In this document: in pieces, positions 48,701 to 60,534 of the stretch | Layout of the letters: each line of letters opens with the position of its first letter | How positions within the stretch are numbered: the stretch's first letter is position 1 | Assembly: GCF_032854445.1 (NCBI RefSeq) | Contig: NC_088296.1 | Location: forward strand, 8,220,706 to 8,284,705 | Source: Liolophura sinensis | Taxonomy: Eukaryota > Mollusca > Polyplacophora > Chitonida > Chitonidae | Direction: 5' to 3' | Length of the DNA stretch: 64,000 nt | Made by a program: the position numbers and the translations under genes | Notes under the pieces: generated by a model | Database searches by the model: none | Seen by the model: the letters and a program-made list of their open reading frames with translations, nothing else | Told to the model about the DNA's origin: nothing

Positions 48701-51700
48701 AATTTCCACCATATCTGAAGATCTCGTGAGAGAAAAGCGTGAAAACTGTAAAGATGAAAATCACTAAGTGTAAATACATGTACTCTAAGTGTGCTGATAT
48801 CGTTGAGCTGTGTTCAAAAAGAGGGGACATGCATGCCTTCAAATATTGTCCAAAGATCTATTTACCTCGTTTGACACATGTACATATACTTGCTATGCTG
48901 TGTTACAATACACTAATGATTACGAAAAATGTAGACTTTCTAATTAGGCTGGTTATGTATCTGTACATGGACACCATTAAGGTAACCGGATGTAACACCA
49001 AATGGATCAGCAATACCGGCTTAAACACCGGAATCGCTGCTTTAACAGCTATATTTATCTTTAGAACTGCCATTTGTCTTAATGTTACATTCTTCGTGGT
49101 TTTTAATATGCCAGTCAGATAAACCTTACCTGTGCCAGCACCTACACCACCTCCGTGACCACCAGCACCTACACCACCTCCGTGACCACCAGCGCCTTGA
49201 ACAGCGGGGAGACCTGATTATTAAGCAGACACATTTTGTTAAAAACAGTGAGAAAGGAGACGTATAAAAAACTAACACATTGATTTTCTATGAACATTTG
49301 AGTTGTTCAACACTGGATAATCAACCGATCTTCGCTCCCGGAACTCTCTTGGCACGACTTGGAATTCAGTCTAGTTTATTTTCCTTAGGGTATACGTGTG
49401 TCTGAATTATAAGCGCTGTATTGGCTTTGTGCGGTTTCAGATAAAGCATAGGTTTACATTGTATCCTTATTTTTGTCTAGATTTTGTTTGATTTATGTGA
49501 TTGTTGTGAAGCCGTACTTGAAGCTGTACTTATTATAAATATTTCCTTTATACGAAGGCGGCCAGCATTATGGTGGAAGGAAACCCACCAAAGCTCGGGG
49601 AAAACCCACGACCATACGTAGTTTGCTGACAGACCTTTCCACGTAAGACTGGAGATATTTTGTTTACAAGTGGCAAAAAGTGTTTACAACACCCACAAAG
49701 GCGGTAAGAATAGTTAATAATAGTTTTCAGCAAAATCCGAAACACAAGTGTATGAATAAACATGTCTTTGATATTTTCTGGAAAAGTTCTGTGTTGAAAC
49801 ATGAAAGGTTCCACCGAACGCACGCGCGCAAAAAATCCCTAAAAGGTTCCATGCAGCGCCATTCTCGTTGAGAGTGTGTATTATTCTATCTTTGTACTAT
49901 ATAGGAATTCACGTGGAAGTCACGGAATTAGTCAGGCGAGTGTTTAGAAAGTAAAAGGCTTCTGTATTATTTGTTAATTCATTCGATATGTACAATATGA
50001 AAATGTGCAATTTCCACCATATCTGAAGATCTCGTGAGAGAAAAGCGTGAAAACTGTAAAGATGAAAATCACTAAGTGTAAATACATGTACTCTAAGTGT
50101 GCTGATATCGTTGAGCTGTGTTCAAAAAGAGGGGACATGCATGCCTTCAAATATTGTCCAAAGATCTATTTACCTCGTTTGACACATGTACATATACTTG
50201 CTATGCTGTGTTACAATACACTAATGATTACGAAAAATGTAGACTTTCTAATTAGGCTGGTTATGTATCTGTACATGGACACCATTAAGGTAACCGGATG
50301 TAACACCAAATGGATCAGCAATACCGGCTTAAACACCGGAATCGCTGCTTTAACAGCTATATTTATCTTTAGAACTGCCATTTGTCTTAATGTTACATTC
50401 TTCGTGGTTTTTAATATGCCAGTCAGATAAACCTTACCTGTGCCAGCACCTACACCACCTCCGTGACCACCAGCACCTACACCACCTCCGTGACCACCAG
50501 CGCCTTGAACAGCGGGGAGACCTGATTATTAAGCAGACACATTTTGTTAAAAACAGTGAGAAAGGAGACGTATGAAAACTAACACATTGATTTTCTATGA
50601 ACATTTGAGATGTTCAACACTGGATGATCAACCGATCTTCGCTCCCGGAACTCTCTTGGCACGACTTGGAATTCAGTCTAGTTTATTTTCCTTAGGGTAT
50701 ACGTGTGTCTGAATAATAAGCGCTCTATTGGCTTTGTGCGGTTTCAGATAAAGCATAGGTTTACATTGTATCCTTATTTTTGTCTACATTTTGTTTGATT
50801 TATGTGATTGTTGTGAAGCCGTACTTGAAGCTGTACTTATTATAAATATTTCCTTTATACGAAGGCGGCCAGCATTATGGTGGAAGGAAACCAACCAAAG
50901 CTCGGGGAAAACCCACGACCATACGTAGTTTGCTGACAGACCTTCCCACGTAAGACTGGAGATATTTTGTTTACAAGTGGCAAAAAGTGTTTACAACACC
51001 CACAAAGGCGGTAAGAATAGTTAATAATAGTTTTCAGCAAAATCCGAAACACAAGTGTATGAATAAACATGTCTTTGATATTTTCTGGAAAAGTTCTGTG
51101 TTGAAACATGAAAGGTTCCACCGAACGCACGAGCGCAAAAAATCCCTAAAAGGTTCCATGCAGCGCCTTCCTCGTTGAGAGTGTGTATTATCCTATCTTT
51201 GTACTATATAGGAATTCACGTGCAAGTTACGGAATTAGTCAGGCGAGTGTTTAGAAAGTAAAAGGCTTCTTTATTATTTGTTCATTCATTGGATATGTAC
51301 AATATGAAAATGTGCAATTTCCACCATATTTGAAGATCTCGTGAGAGAAAAGCGTGAAAACTGTAAAGATGAAAATCACTAAGTGTAAATACATGTACTC
51401 TAAGTGTGCTGATATCGTTGAGCTGTGTTCAAAAAGAGGGGACATGCATGCCTTCAAATATTGTCCAAAGATCTATTTACCTCGTTTGACACATCTACAT
51501 ATACTTGCTATGCTGTGTTACAATACACTAATGATTACGAAAAATATAGACTTTCTAATTAGGCTGGTTATGTATCTCTACATGGACACCATTAAGGTAA
51601 CCGGATGTAACACCAAATGGATCAGCAATACCGGCTTAAACACCGGAATCGCTGCTTTAACAGCTATATTTATCTTTAGAACTGTCATTTGTCTTAATGT

Positions 51701-54700
51701 TACATTCTTCGTGGTTTTTAATATGCCAGTCAGATAAACATTACCTGTGCCAGCACCTACACCACCTCCGTGACCACCAGCGCCTTGCCGAAGGGGGTAA
51801 CCTGATTATTAAGCAGACACAGTTTGTTAAAAACAGTGAGAAAGGAGACGTATGAAAACTAACACATTGATTTTCTATGAACATTTGAGATGTTCAACAC
51901 TGGATGATCAACCGATCTTCGCTCCCGGATCTCGCCCGGCACGACTTGGAATTCAGTCTAGTTTATCTTCCTCAGGGTAAACGAGTGTTGAGACTATAAG
52001 CGCTCTATTGGCTTTGAACGGTTTCAGATAAAGCATACCTTTACATTGTATCCTTATTTTTGTCTATATTTATTTGATTTATGTGATTGGTGTGAAGCCG
52101 TACTTGAAGCTGTACATATTATAAATATTTCATTTATACGAAGGCAGCCAGCATTATGGTGGAAGGAAACCCACCAAAGCCTGGGGTAAACCCTCGACCA
52201 TCCGTAGTTTGCTAACAGACCTTCCCACGTACGGCCGGAGAGGTTTTGTCTATAGGTGTCAATAGAAGTTCACAACACCCACGAAGGCTGTAAGAATAGT
52301 TAAGAATAGTTTTCAGCGATATCCGAAACACAAGTGAATGGCTACACATGTACTTAATATTCACTGGAAAAGTTCCGTATTGAAGCATAACCGCCACAAA
52401 GGCTGTAAGAATAGTTAGGAACAGTTTTCAGCGATATCCGAAACACAAGTGAATGGCTACACATGTACTTAATATTCACTGGAAAAGTTCCGTATTGAAG
52501 CATAACCGCCACGAAGGCTGTAAGAATAGTTAGGAACAGTTTTCAGCGATATCCGAAACACAAGTGTATGGCTACACATGTACTTAATATTCACTGGAAA
52601 AGTTCCGTATTGAAGCATAACCGCCACAAAAGCTGTAAGAATAGTTAGGAACAGTTTTCAGCGATATCCGAAACACAAGTGAATGGCTACACATGTACTT
52701 AATATTCACTGGAAAAGTTCCGTATTGAAGCATAACCGCCACGAAGGCTGTAAGAATAGTTAGGAACAGTTTTCAGCGATATCCGAAACACAAGTGTATG
52801 GCTACACATGTACTTAATATTCTCTGGAAAAGTTCTGCATTAAAAGATAAAAGGTTCCTCCTAGCGCACGAGCGCAAACAAACCCTAAAAGGTTCCATCC
52901 GGCACCTTTTTCGTTAGGAGTGTGTATTATTCTATCTTTGTACTCCATAGGAATTCACGGGCATGTTCTGGAATTAGTCAGGCGAATGTCAAGAAATTAA
53001 ACGGTTCTTTTATGATTCATTAATTTATTCAATATGTACAATATGAAAATGTGCAATTCCCTCCATATTTAAAGATCTCGTGAGAGAAAGCATTGAAAAC
53101 TGTGAAGATAAAAATCACTAAGTGTAAATACATGTACTCTAAGTGTGCTGATATCGTTGAGCTGTGTTCAAAAAGAGGGGACATGCACGCCTTCAAACAT
53201 TATCCAAAGATCAATTTACTTCGTTTGACACATCTACATATACTAGCTATGCTGCGTTACAATACACTAATGATTACACAAAATGTAGACTTTCTAATTA
53301 GGTTGGTTATGTATCTGTACATGGACACCATTAAGGTAACCGGAAGTAACACCAAATGGGTCAGCAATACCGGCTTAAACACCGGAATCGCTGCTTTAGC
53401 ACTCTTTAGAACTGTCATTTGCATTGATATTACATTCTTCGTGGTTTTTAATATGCCAGTCAGATAAACCTTACCTGTGCCAGCACCTACACCACCTCCG
53501 TGACCACCAGCGCGTTCAAGTGGGTAACCTGATTGGAAAGCAGAAATGGTTTGTTAAAAACAGTGAAAAAGGAGACATATAAACTAACACATTGATTTTC
53601 CGATGATCAACCGATCTTCGCTCCCGGAATTCCGTCTAGTTTATTTTCCTTAGGGTATACTTATGTTGAAATTATAAGCTTTGTATTAGCTTTGTGCGGT
53701 TTCAGATAGAGCTTAGGTTTACATTGTATCCTTATTTTTCTCTATGTTTTTTTTATTTATGTGACTGGTGTGAAGTCGTACTTGAAGCTGTACATATTAT
53801 ACATATTACATTTATATGAAGGCGTCCAGCATTATGGTGGAAGGAAACACACCAAAACCCGGGGAAAACCCACGGCCATCCGCAGTTTGCTGACAGTCCT
53901 TCCCACGTACGGCCGGAGAGGCTTTGTCTATAAGTGTCAACAAAATTTCACAACAACACCCACAAAGGCTGTAAGAATAGTGAAGAATAGTTTTCAGCGA
54001 TATCCGAAACACAAGTTTACGGCTACACATGTACTTAATATTCTCTGGAAAAGTTCTGCATTAAAAGATAAAAGGTTCCTCCTAGCGCACGAGCGCAAAC
54101 AAACCCTAAAAGGTTCCATCCGGCACCTTTTTCGTTAGGAGTGTGTATTATTCTATCTTTGTACTCCATAGGAATTCACGGGCATGTTCTGGAATTAGTC
54201 AGGCGAATGTCAAGAAATTAAACGGTTCTTTTATGATTCATTAATTTATTCAATATGTACAATATGAAAATGTGCAATTCCCTCCATATTTAAAGATCTC
54301 GTGAGAGAAAGCATTGAAAACTGTGAAGATAAAAATCACTAAGTGTAAATGCATGTACTCTAAGTGTGCTGATATCGTTGAGCTGTGTTCAAAAAGAGGG
54401 GACATGCACGCCTTCAAACATTATCCAAAGATCAATTTACCTCGTTTGACACATCTACATATACTAGCTATGCTGCGTTACAATACACTAATGATTACAC
54501 AAAATGTAGACTTTCTAATTAGGTTGGTTATGTATCTGTACATGGACACCATTAAGGTAACCGGAAGTAACACCAAATGGGTCAGCAATACCGGCTTAAA
54601 CACCGGAATCGCTGCTTTAGCACTCTTTAGAACTGTCATTTGCATTGATATTACATTCTTCGTGGTTTTTAATATGCCAGTCAGATAAACCTTACCTGTG

Positions 54701-56608
54701 CCAGCACCTACACCACCTCCGTGACCACCAGCGCGTTCAAGTGGGTAACCTGATTGGAAAGCAGAAATGGTTTGTTAGAAACAGTGAAAAAGGAGACATA
54801 TAAACTAACACATTGATTTTCCGATGATCAACCGATCTTCGCTCCCGGAATTCCGTCTAGTTTATTTTCCTTAGGGTATACTTATGTTGAAATTATAAGC
54901 TTTGTATTAGCTTTGTGCGGTTTCAGATAGAGCTTAGGTTTACATTGTATCCTTATTTTTCTCTATGTTTTTTTTATTTATGTGATTGGTGTGAAGTCGT
55001 ACTTGAAGCTGTACATATTATACATATTACATTTATATGAAGGCGTCCAGCATTATGGTGGAAGGAAACACACCAAAACCCGGGGAAAACCCACGGCCAT
55101 CCGCAGTTTGCTGACAGTCCTTCCCACGTACGGCCGGAGAGGTTTTGTCTATAAGTGTCAACAAAATTTCACAACAATAACCATGAAGGCTGTAAGAATA
55201 GTGAAGAATAGTTTTCAGCGATATCCGAAACACAAGTGTATGGCTACACATGTACTTAATATTCACTGGAAAAGTTCCGTATTGAAGCATAACCGCCACA
55301 AAGGCTGTAAGAATAGTTAGGAACAGTTTTCAGCGATATCCGAAACACAAGTGAATGGCTACACATGTACTTAATATTCTCTGGAAAAGTTCCGTATTGA
55401 CTGCATTCTGTGTGGCCCAAATACAGCCACGAAGGCTGTAAGAATAGTTAGGAACAGTTTTCAGCGATATCGGAAACACAAGTTTACGGCTACACATGTA
55501 CTTAATATTCTCTGGAAAAGTTCCGTATTGAAACATAAAAGGTTCCTCCTAGCGCACGAGCGCAAACAAACCCTAAAAGCTTCCATCCGGCACCTTTTTC
55601 CTTAAGGGTGTGTATTATTCTATCTTTGTACTCCATAGGAATTCACGTGCAAGTTCTGGATCTAGTCAGGCGAGTGTGGAGAAATTCAACGGTTCTTTTA
55701 TATTTATTCAATATGTACAATATATTAATGTACAGTTTCCACCATATTTGAAGATCTCGTGAGAGAAAACATTGAAAACTGTAAAGATGAAAATAACTAA
55801 GTGTAAATGCATGTACTCTAAGTGTGTTGATATCGTTGAGCTGTGTTCAAAAAGAGGCGATATGAACGCTTTCAAATATTGTCCGAAGATCTATTCACCT
55901 CGTTTGACACATCTACATATACTTGCTATGCTGTGTTACAATACACTAATGATTACAAAAAAATGTAGGCTTTCTAATTAGGTTGGTTATGTATCTGTAC
56001 ATGGACAGCATTAAGGTAACCGGAAGTAACAACAGATAGGTGAGCAATACCGGTTTAAACACCGGAATCGCAGAGACAGTTTGTTAGAAACAGTGAGAAA
56101 GGAGACGCATGAAAACTAACACATTGATGCTAAATAGTGTTCATGAGCGGCCATTAGAGAGCAAAAGTTAATGTTATTATGCCACTCGCCATAATGTTAC
56201 ATTTATCATGGCCTATAAAATGCCAGTCAGCAGATTAAGTGAAGGGGTTTCGTGTTATGCTGTCTTCGGCATGTAGCTTCAGTGGAGCAGTACAATGGCG
56301 CCATGGACTCGCACTGCCGCAAGGACGCGCGGTATATGTACACACACGTAATGATTTTTCATCGTCAAATGACAATAGCAATGAAATATGGTTAGGTACA
56401 ACGTAGTACCCCAAGCATGCATATAAACCCATTCTTTTAACCGATTATTCAGTTATTATTTTTGTAATAATATGATTATCATTGTCTAACATTCCTTACC
56501 TCTACCTGAGCCGTGTGGTCCATTCTTGTAGCTATCTGCAGACCAATGACCGAGGGCAGGAATGACGAGCATACAGACGGCCACCGTGACAAGACTTAAA
56601 CACGTCAT
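45194..56608 (-). CDS. Secreted Gly/His-rich C1q-domain protein (8 exons, 352 aa)
   Basis: Minus-strand coding exons: 56,608-56,500; 54,749-54,696; 53,528-53,475; 51,801-51,745; 50,521-50,438; 49,213-49,130; 47,906-47,823; 45,726-45,194. All junctions are AG/GT and phase 1. The sum is 1,059 nt with a single terminal stop. Layout: signal peptide (1-~20), short polar start (HWSADSYKNGPHGSGR), Gly-rich region (37-175) made of six exon-coded modules with GAGGHGGGV repeats, a linker (176-~207), and a C1q domain (~208-352). C1q domains form trimers and bind ligands; molluscs use many as lectin-like immune proteins and some in extracellular materials. The Gly-rich part is not G-x-y collagen. The five inner Gly exons sit in near-identical tandem units, so length variation between alleles is expected. 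Function inferred only from domain and composition. Confidence 0.82.
46640..46855 (+). repeat. SINE-A fragment, diverged
   Basis: Blocks ccaccaatgtggtcgctgtg, gatggtcgtgggtttctccc and gagttaaacaccaatcagat are readable. The head is missing and the core is rearranged (a doubled taagtcatacatg string). Confidence 0.75.
47391..48696. repeat. Tandem unit U1 (1.31 kb) with Gly-rich exon
   Basis: Starts at gtgcaatttccacc, holds exon 7, a degraded SINE-A and the block ending at gttaattcattcgata. U1 is slightly diverged from U2/U3, including a 1-nt deletion near 47,452. Confidence 0.9.
47823..47906 (-). CDS. C1q gene, exon 7 (double Gly-rich module, unit 1)
   Basis: 84 nt, phase 1-1, same sequence as exons 5 and 6. 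Last Gly-rich exon before the C1q exon, separated from it by a 2.1-kb intron holding a SINE-A fragment (46,640-46,855). Confidence 0.75.
48697..50004. repeat. Tandem unit U2 (1.31 kb) with Gly-rich exon
   Basis: Almost the same as U3 over its full length, pointing to recent duplication or gene conversion. Holds exon 6. Confidence 0.92.
49130..49213 (-). CDS. C1q gene, exon 6 (double Gly-rich module, unit 2)
   Basis: 84 nt, phase 1-1, same sequence as exons 5 and 7. Confidence 0.75.
50005..51311. repeat. Tandem unit U3 (1.31 kb) with Gly-rich exon
   Basis: Near-identical to U2, holds exon 5. Confidence 0.92.
50438..50521 (-). CDS. C1q gene, exon 5 (double Gly-rich module, unit 3)
   Basis: 84 nt, phase 1-1. 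Starts GLPAVQ and carries the GAGGHGGGV block twice through an in-frame 27-nt internal duplication absent from the 54/57-nt exons. Confidence 0.75.
51745..51801 (-). CDS. C1q gene, exon 4 (Gly-rich module, unit 4)
   Basis: 57 nt, phase 1-1. Encodes GYPLRQGAGGHGGGVGAGT, intermediate between the 54-nt and 84-nt forms. Its unit is the longest (1.74 kb) because of an inserted 115-bp tandem array. Confidence 0.75.
52391..52850. repeat. 115-bp tandem array nested in U4
   Basis: Four copies start at 52,391, 52,506, 52,621 and 52,736, exactly 115 bp apart, each opening with ccgccac and aaggctgtaagaatag-like sequence and containing gatatccgaaacacaagtg. Related single or partial copies occur in the other units, and two or three in U6/U7 (55,180-55,540). 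Confidence 0.92.
53051..54271. repeat. Tandem unit U5 (1.22 kb) with Gly-rich exon
   Basis: Holds exon 3. Differs from U1-U4 by shared small deletions also found in U6, so U5 and U6 form a subgroup. Confidence 0.9.
53475..53528 (-). CDS. C1q gene, exon 3 (Gly-rich module, unit 5)
   Basis: 54 nt, phase 1-1, identical in coding content to exon 2. The units around these two exons are also nearly the same, so this pair is a recent duplication. Confidence 0.75.
54272..55732. repeat. Tandem unit U6 (1.46 kb) with Gly-rich exon
   Basis: Holds exon 2. Nearly the same as U5 over the first ~900 bp, then extended by extra 115-bp-type copies. Confidence 0.9.
54696..54749 (-). CDS. C1q gene, exon 2 (Gly-rich module, unit 6)
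   Basis: 54 nt, phase 1-1. Encodes GYPLERAGGHGGGVGAGT. Acceptor aatcag, donor G|GTAAGG. Same sequence as exon 3. Confidence 0.75.
55733..56130. repeat. Tandem unit U7 (partial, exon lost)
   Basis: First third of a unit. A deletion joins ccggaatcgca to gagacagtttgttag, removing the stretch where the Gly-rich exon lies in all other units. Confidence 0.85.
56250..56425 (-). repeat. SINE family B-like fragment in intron 1
   Basis: Minus strand gives gcttggggtactacgttgta and the aatatttcattgc region, then gcgagtccatggcgcc. Shares its inner part with 13,765-13,925. Confidence 0.6.
56500..56608 (-). CDS. C1q gene, exon 1 (signal peptide)
   Basis: Encodes 36 residues starting MTCLSLVTVAVCMLVIPALG, a clear signal peptide with likely cleavage after ALG, then a short polar part. 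Donor G|GTAAGG, phase 1, compatible with every Gly-rich exon downstream. Confidence 0.82.
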
Positions 56609-56691
56609 GTTTTTCGGTTGATCTGAGGAAAAGAAAAGTGTCGTGTAAAACTGTTCCACAGGCGTTGTGTTGTCTCCGGTACATCTGTTCA

Positions 56692-56702
56692 CTTATATAT
56701 AC
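56692..56702 (-). promoter_or_regulatory. TATA box of the C1q gene
   Basis: Minus strand reads gtatatataag, about 85-95 bp upstream of the ATG. The short leader contains ttttcttttcctcag, which could be a 5'-UTR splice acceptor instead, so the exact start of transcription is open. Confidence 0.5.
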
Positions 56703-57261
56703 GCTGAGTAGGATGGCAAAACCTTAGGTTACCTTGAGGAAAACTTTACTTACATTGGAGAGTCTGTTTTTATATGAATGAAGAAAAATATTTTCCAAGG
56801 AGACCTGAAAAGAAACAACGTCTGGGGTTTAATAAGATACAGGATCACGTTATTATATCATATTTTTTTCGCATTTTCAGGTCTTTACGAACACTACGAT
56901 GTCCTGGATAGAGATGCAACTCATTTACTGTACATTATCGTTTTCATACATTACCAGACACATTGCTAGTTGCTTTCTACATAAGTTGCAACTTGGACGC
57001 TAACAAGATTAAACAGAGCATTGGGGATGTAGAACTACACCTCTTGTGTCTTCAGCTTTGCCTCCGGTATTTAATTGATGCTAATCATTCTTTAGGGTTT
57101 ACTGGATGTCCTAGGTGACTTCTTTGCTCAACTATTCCACTGTCATATAGGATCCAATGACGTTTTCTTATTTGATGATTGCTTACATAATTAAACAACA
57201 TTTTTCTTAATTGAATATAGTTAGGTTTCTTTGTATAGGTATTTTAGGAAATTGTGTTATC

Positions 57262-57470
57262 TGATGGGTCACTTATACGACGGCGGCCAGACTAAGGCGG
57301 AAGGAAACCGGACAAAGCCCGGTGGAAATCCTCGACCATCCTGCAAGATTGCTGCAAGACCTTCCCACTTACGACCGGAGAGGAAGCCAGCAAGAGCTGG
57401 ACTTGAACTTACAGCGACCGCATTGGTGAGAGGCTTCTTGGTCATTACGCTGTGCTAGCGCGCTAACCAA
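57262..57470 (-). repeat. tRNA-derived SINE-A
   Basis: Core and head complement present (gcgaccgcattggtgagagg, gctagcgcgctaacc). The tail is truncated. Confidence 0.85.
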
Positions 57471-58129
57471 ATCTATTTATAAACATATATTTATAACTAA
57501 AAATAAAACACGTAACATTCGTGTTTAACACAATTCATTTTTTTTTTTTAATTCAGGATAAAGTTTGACACCATTTTGTGTTTTTAGGCTGTCAAAATTC
57601 ATAATTTATCTATTAGCGATTACGCAAACTGAAAAATAATCCTGATAAACGGTAAAAATCTTGATATATGTTTTACCCACTTGCGCAGGCTGATAAAGAG
57701 TGGAATGTGATTTCATTCACGTCATCCAGTGTGTATGGAGACACTGTTCATGTTTTTAACATAATTATTTTCGCCTGTATTAGATACACTTATATCGCAA
57801 TGCTTGTCTAAAAATTAGTAGAACTCTTTATCACATCTTATATTTCATTTGTGCCACTATTTACGGCTTATGTGTTACTGGACTTGCAGAAAAAGCAACT
57901 CATCAGATGTTTTACATTTAATGAAAAGGGGTGTTTTTAGATCAAGGCTACCGGTATGTATTGTTTTTAGAGCTTATCTGGTTCACTGATAATTACTTTC
58001 TTCTCCTCAAACTGTTGGCTTGTATATCAGAGAAATGTACACCTGCGTTGTGTTTTTTTATGTGTCGTGTGTTAACCTTTTCAGAATAATACTATATTTC
58101 ACTGATGTTAGACTTTGCCGTATCGGACA

Positions 58130-58335
58130 TTCGCAATGAGGCTGGTGGTTAGCATGTTAGAGCATTACGATTTCAAAATTACACATTCTAACTCACGCTG
58201 GCTCCCTCTCAGTTCCTACGTTTTTCAGCATTCGACAGGTTGTGAGTATTCCTCCCACCAAAATGCTGACCGCCGTCGCATAAGTAAAATATTCTTCGGT
58301 ACGGTCTGAACACCAGTTAAATAAATAAATTAATT
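58130..58335 (+). repeat. Diverged SINE-A
   Basis: Head-like ggctggtggttagcatgtta, core cctcccaccaaaatgctgac and AAAT tail are still readable. Confidence 0.7.
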
Positions 58336-59476
58336 TTCGCCATCATGTATTTTATAACGACGATCTTCAAGAGAAATCAATTTCATTCCCTCACACGAAC
58401 ATTCATGTATATTGCGGTGTTGAGCATGTTAAGTTTGTTGTAACAGCGCAGTTTGCAGCAAGTATGTTAATATTTCTCTTTCATGTACTGCAGAGAAAAA
58501 ATGAGTCTCTGTGGAGATGTCCTTGGGTTTTTATGTTTAGGGTACTTGTATCTACCGTAAATTATGACGATCAGAATAAACTTTGAGATGTTTATATTTA
58601 GAATAGTATATGTACTATGTCATTGAAACAATCACCCCTTCTGTAATGAGGAAGGGGGTATTGTGATAAAAACGATGACGATATCGGATATGTTTTTCTA
58701 TATGCGGTCTTGTCATTTCACGGCATCAGGGTTAACACTCTAATATTTCATACTCAAGAGGTAATATGTACATCTAATTAAAATATCCCGTATGCATAGA
58801 TGTAGTAAAAATCACAATGTAACCGTTACGCTTTGTGCTCACTAACCTTCAGATTATATAATGACCAAAGTCAGTGTGTGTTTTATATTTCCCATTTCAT
58901 ATTTGCCTAAATATTTTCCATGTGCCTAAATCACTTTAATTCTCATTTCTTTAATGTATTCCAAAGTGCCTTGGGCATTTAACCATTTAAAGTTTGCCTT
59001 GCACTTAACACATGTAAAATATCATGGCCACGTTGGACAACTGTAGGAGAACCAGTTCTAATACATACATGTAGATAGCCGTCAAGGTGTAGTGATTAAC
59101 CAGAGCAGTCGGATTTCCTCCCACCCTAAACATGACCGCCACGGACGTGGTAAAATTTGCAGTACGGTGTAAAACACCAGTAAAACGTTATGAGACAGAC
59201 AAAAAACTGTCTATAGCATACAGACGGTTTTTGAGTCGTGTTTACCAGACCGTATTACTGTGTGCTCTGTCATTGTAGTAATAATAACAGACTTCATAAT
59301 GACATAATTTCCCTCGGGCGATAATCATTTTAAGATAGGAATAGGGGACTGACAATTGTAGGGGATAAATGAATGTTACATAATTATGAACAGGCTGGTT
59401 TGTGGCTGTTTGTGACCAGAGTGCGTCGATCTCTGGTTTGAGGCTAAACTGTATGGAGATTATTGCGCGTAATGAT

Positions 59477-59679
59477 TTATTTATTTATTTATTTTTTGAT
59501 TGGTGTTTTACGCCGTTCTCAAGAATATTTCACTTATACGACTTATCCAGCATTATGGTGGAAGGAAACCGGGCAGAGCCTGGGGAAACCTACGACCATA
59601 CGCAGGTTGCAGCCGGCTTTCCCATTTACGGCGGGAGAGGAAGCCAGCATGAGCTGGAGTTGAACTCACAGCGACCGCA
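59477..59679 (-). repeat. SINE-A, head-truncated, with target duplication
   Basis: Runs from the AAAT tail to the ctcacagcgaccgca block; the tRNA-like head is absent. Target duplication gcgcgtaatgat at 59,465-59,476 and 59,680-59,691, so truncation happened at insertion, as in incomplete LINE-driven reverse transcription. Confidence 0.88.
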
Positions 59680-60534
59680 GCGCGTAATGATCTTAATAGT
59701 AAAATAGAATGTCCACACGACAGTGTACACTGAAGGCTGTTTACGACAAATATAGCCACTTACACACATCCGTGTATCTGTCAATTATTTCTAATTTGTT
59801 TGGAAAAATAAAATGAACCAGCGTTTAAGAAAATCCAGAAAAGTCCGAAATGTGTTTTTGGCTATCTGTTTGCACGTCTCAAACATCAGTTATTGAATTT
59901 ATATATACAGTCTAAATCAATTCATTACTTAATACGTTAATAATCTCAAATTTATTAACCAGTTGTATTATTATTTCTCCATGCCAGCTAATGGGCACTT
60001 GTATTAACTTCTATATGGCAAGCAAACTTTAGAAGCGTCGCTTCCCACACGTGTGAGATCCGGAGATCGGGTAAAGCATACCTTCAATCAAAAAACCCAT
60101 AGCAGCATCCGCATAAGTGAAAAAATGTTAATTTTTTATAATCCTGTTTTTTGTGGCCTTGGTGTAAGTATTGTACTAATTGATTTGCTTTGTTGGTGTT
60201 TTACGCCGTACAAAAGAAATGTGGCCCTGATGATATACAATGATATCTGTCCCTATAGTTCAAGTTGATATGACGCAATAGCTGTCAATCAAAGCGTCGT
60301 TGGACGAGAAAGGCCAGAGGAGAGAAAATACGAGTGTGTCTGCGAGAAGAGAACATGTGTGCAGGATAGCGAGAGAGATAACCTGAGATTGAGAGAAGGA
60401 AGTATTAAAAAGAGTTCGAAAACTTTAATTTGTCAAGAAGATTCTATCAAACTCCTTCGCTAAAAGTACCCTTAATTTTACGACGAGTAGTTCCATGGTT
60501 CTCGAAGTAAACATAAAGGAAGTGCCTAGTGCCT

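Larger units (their letters stand above)
51312..53050. repeat. Tandem unit U4 (1.74 kb) with Gly-rich exon
   Basis: Holds exon 4. Longer than its neighbours because of the 115-bp array at 52,391-52,850. Confidence 0.9.
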
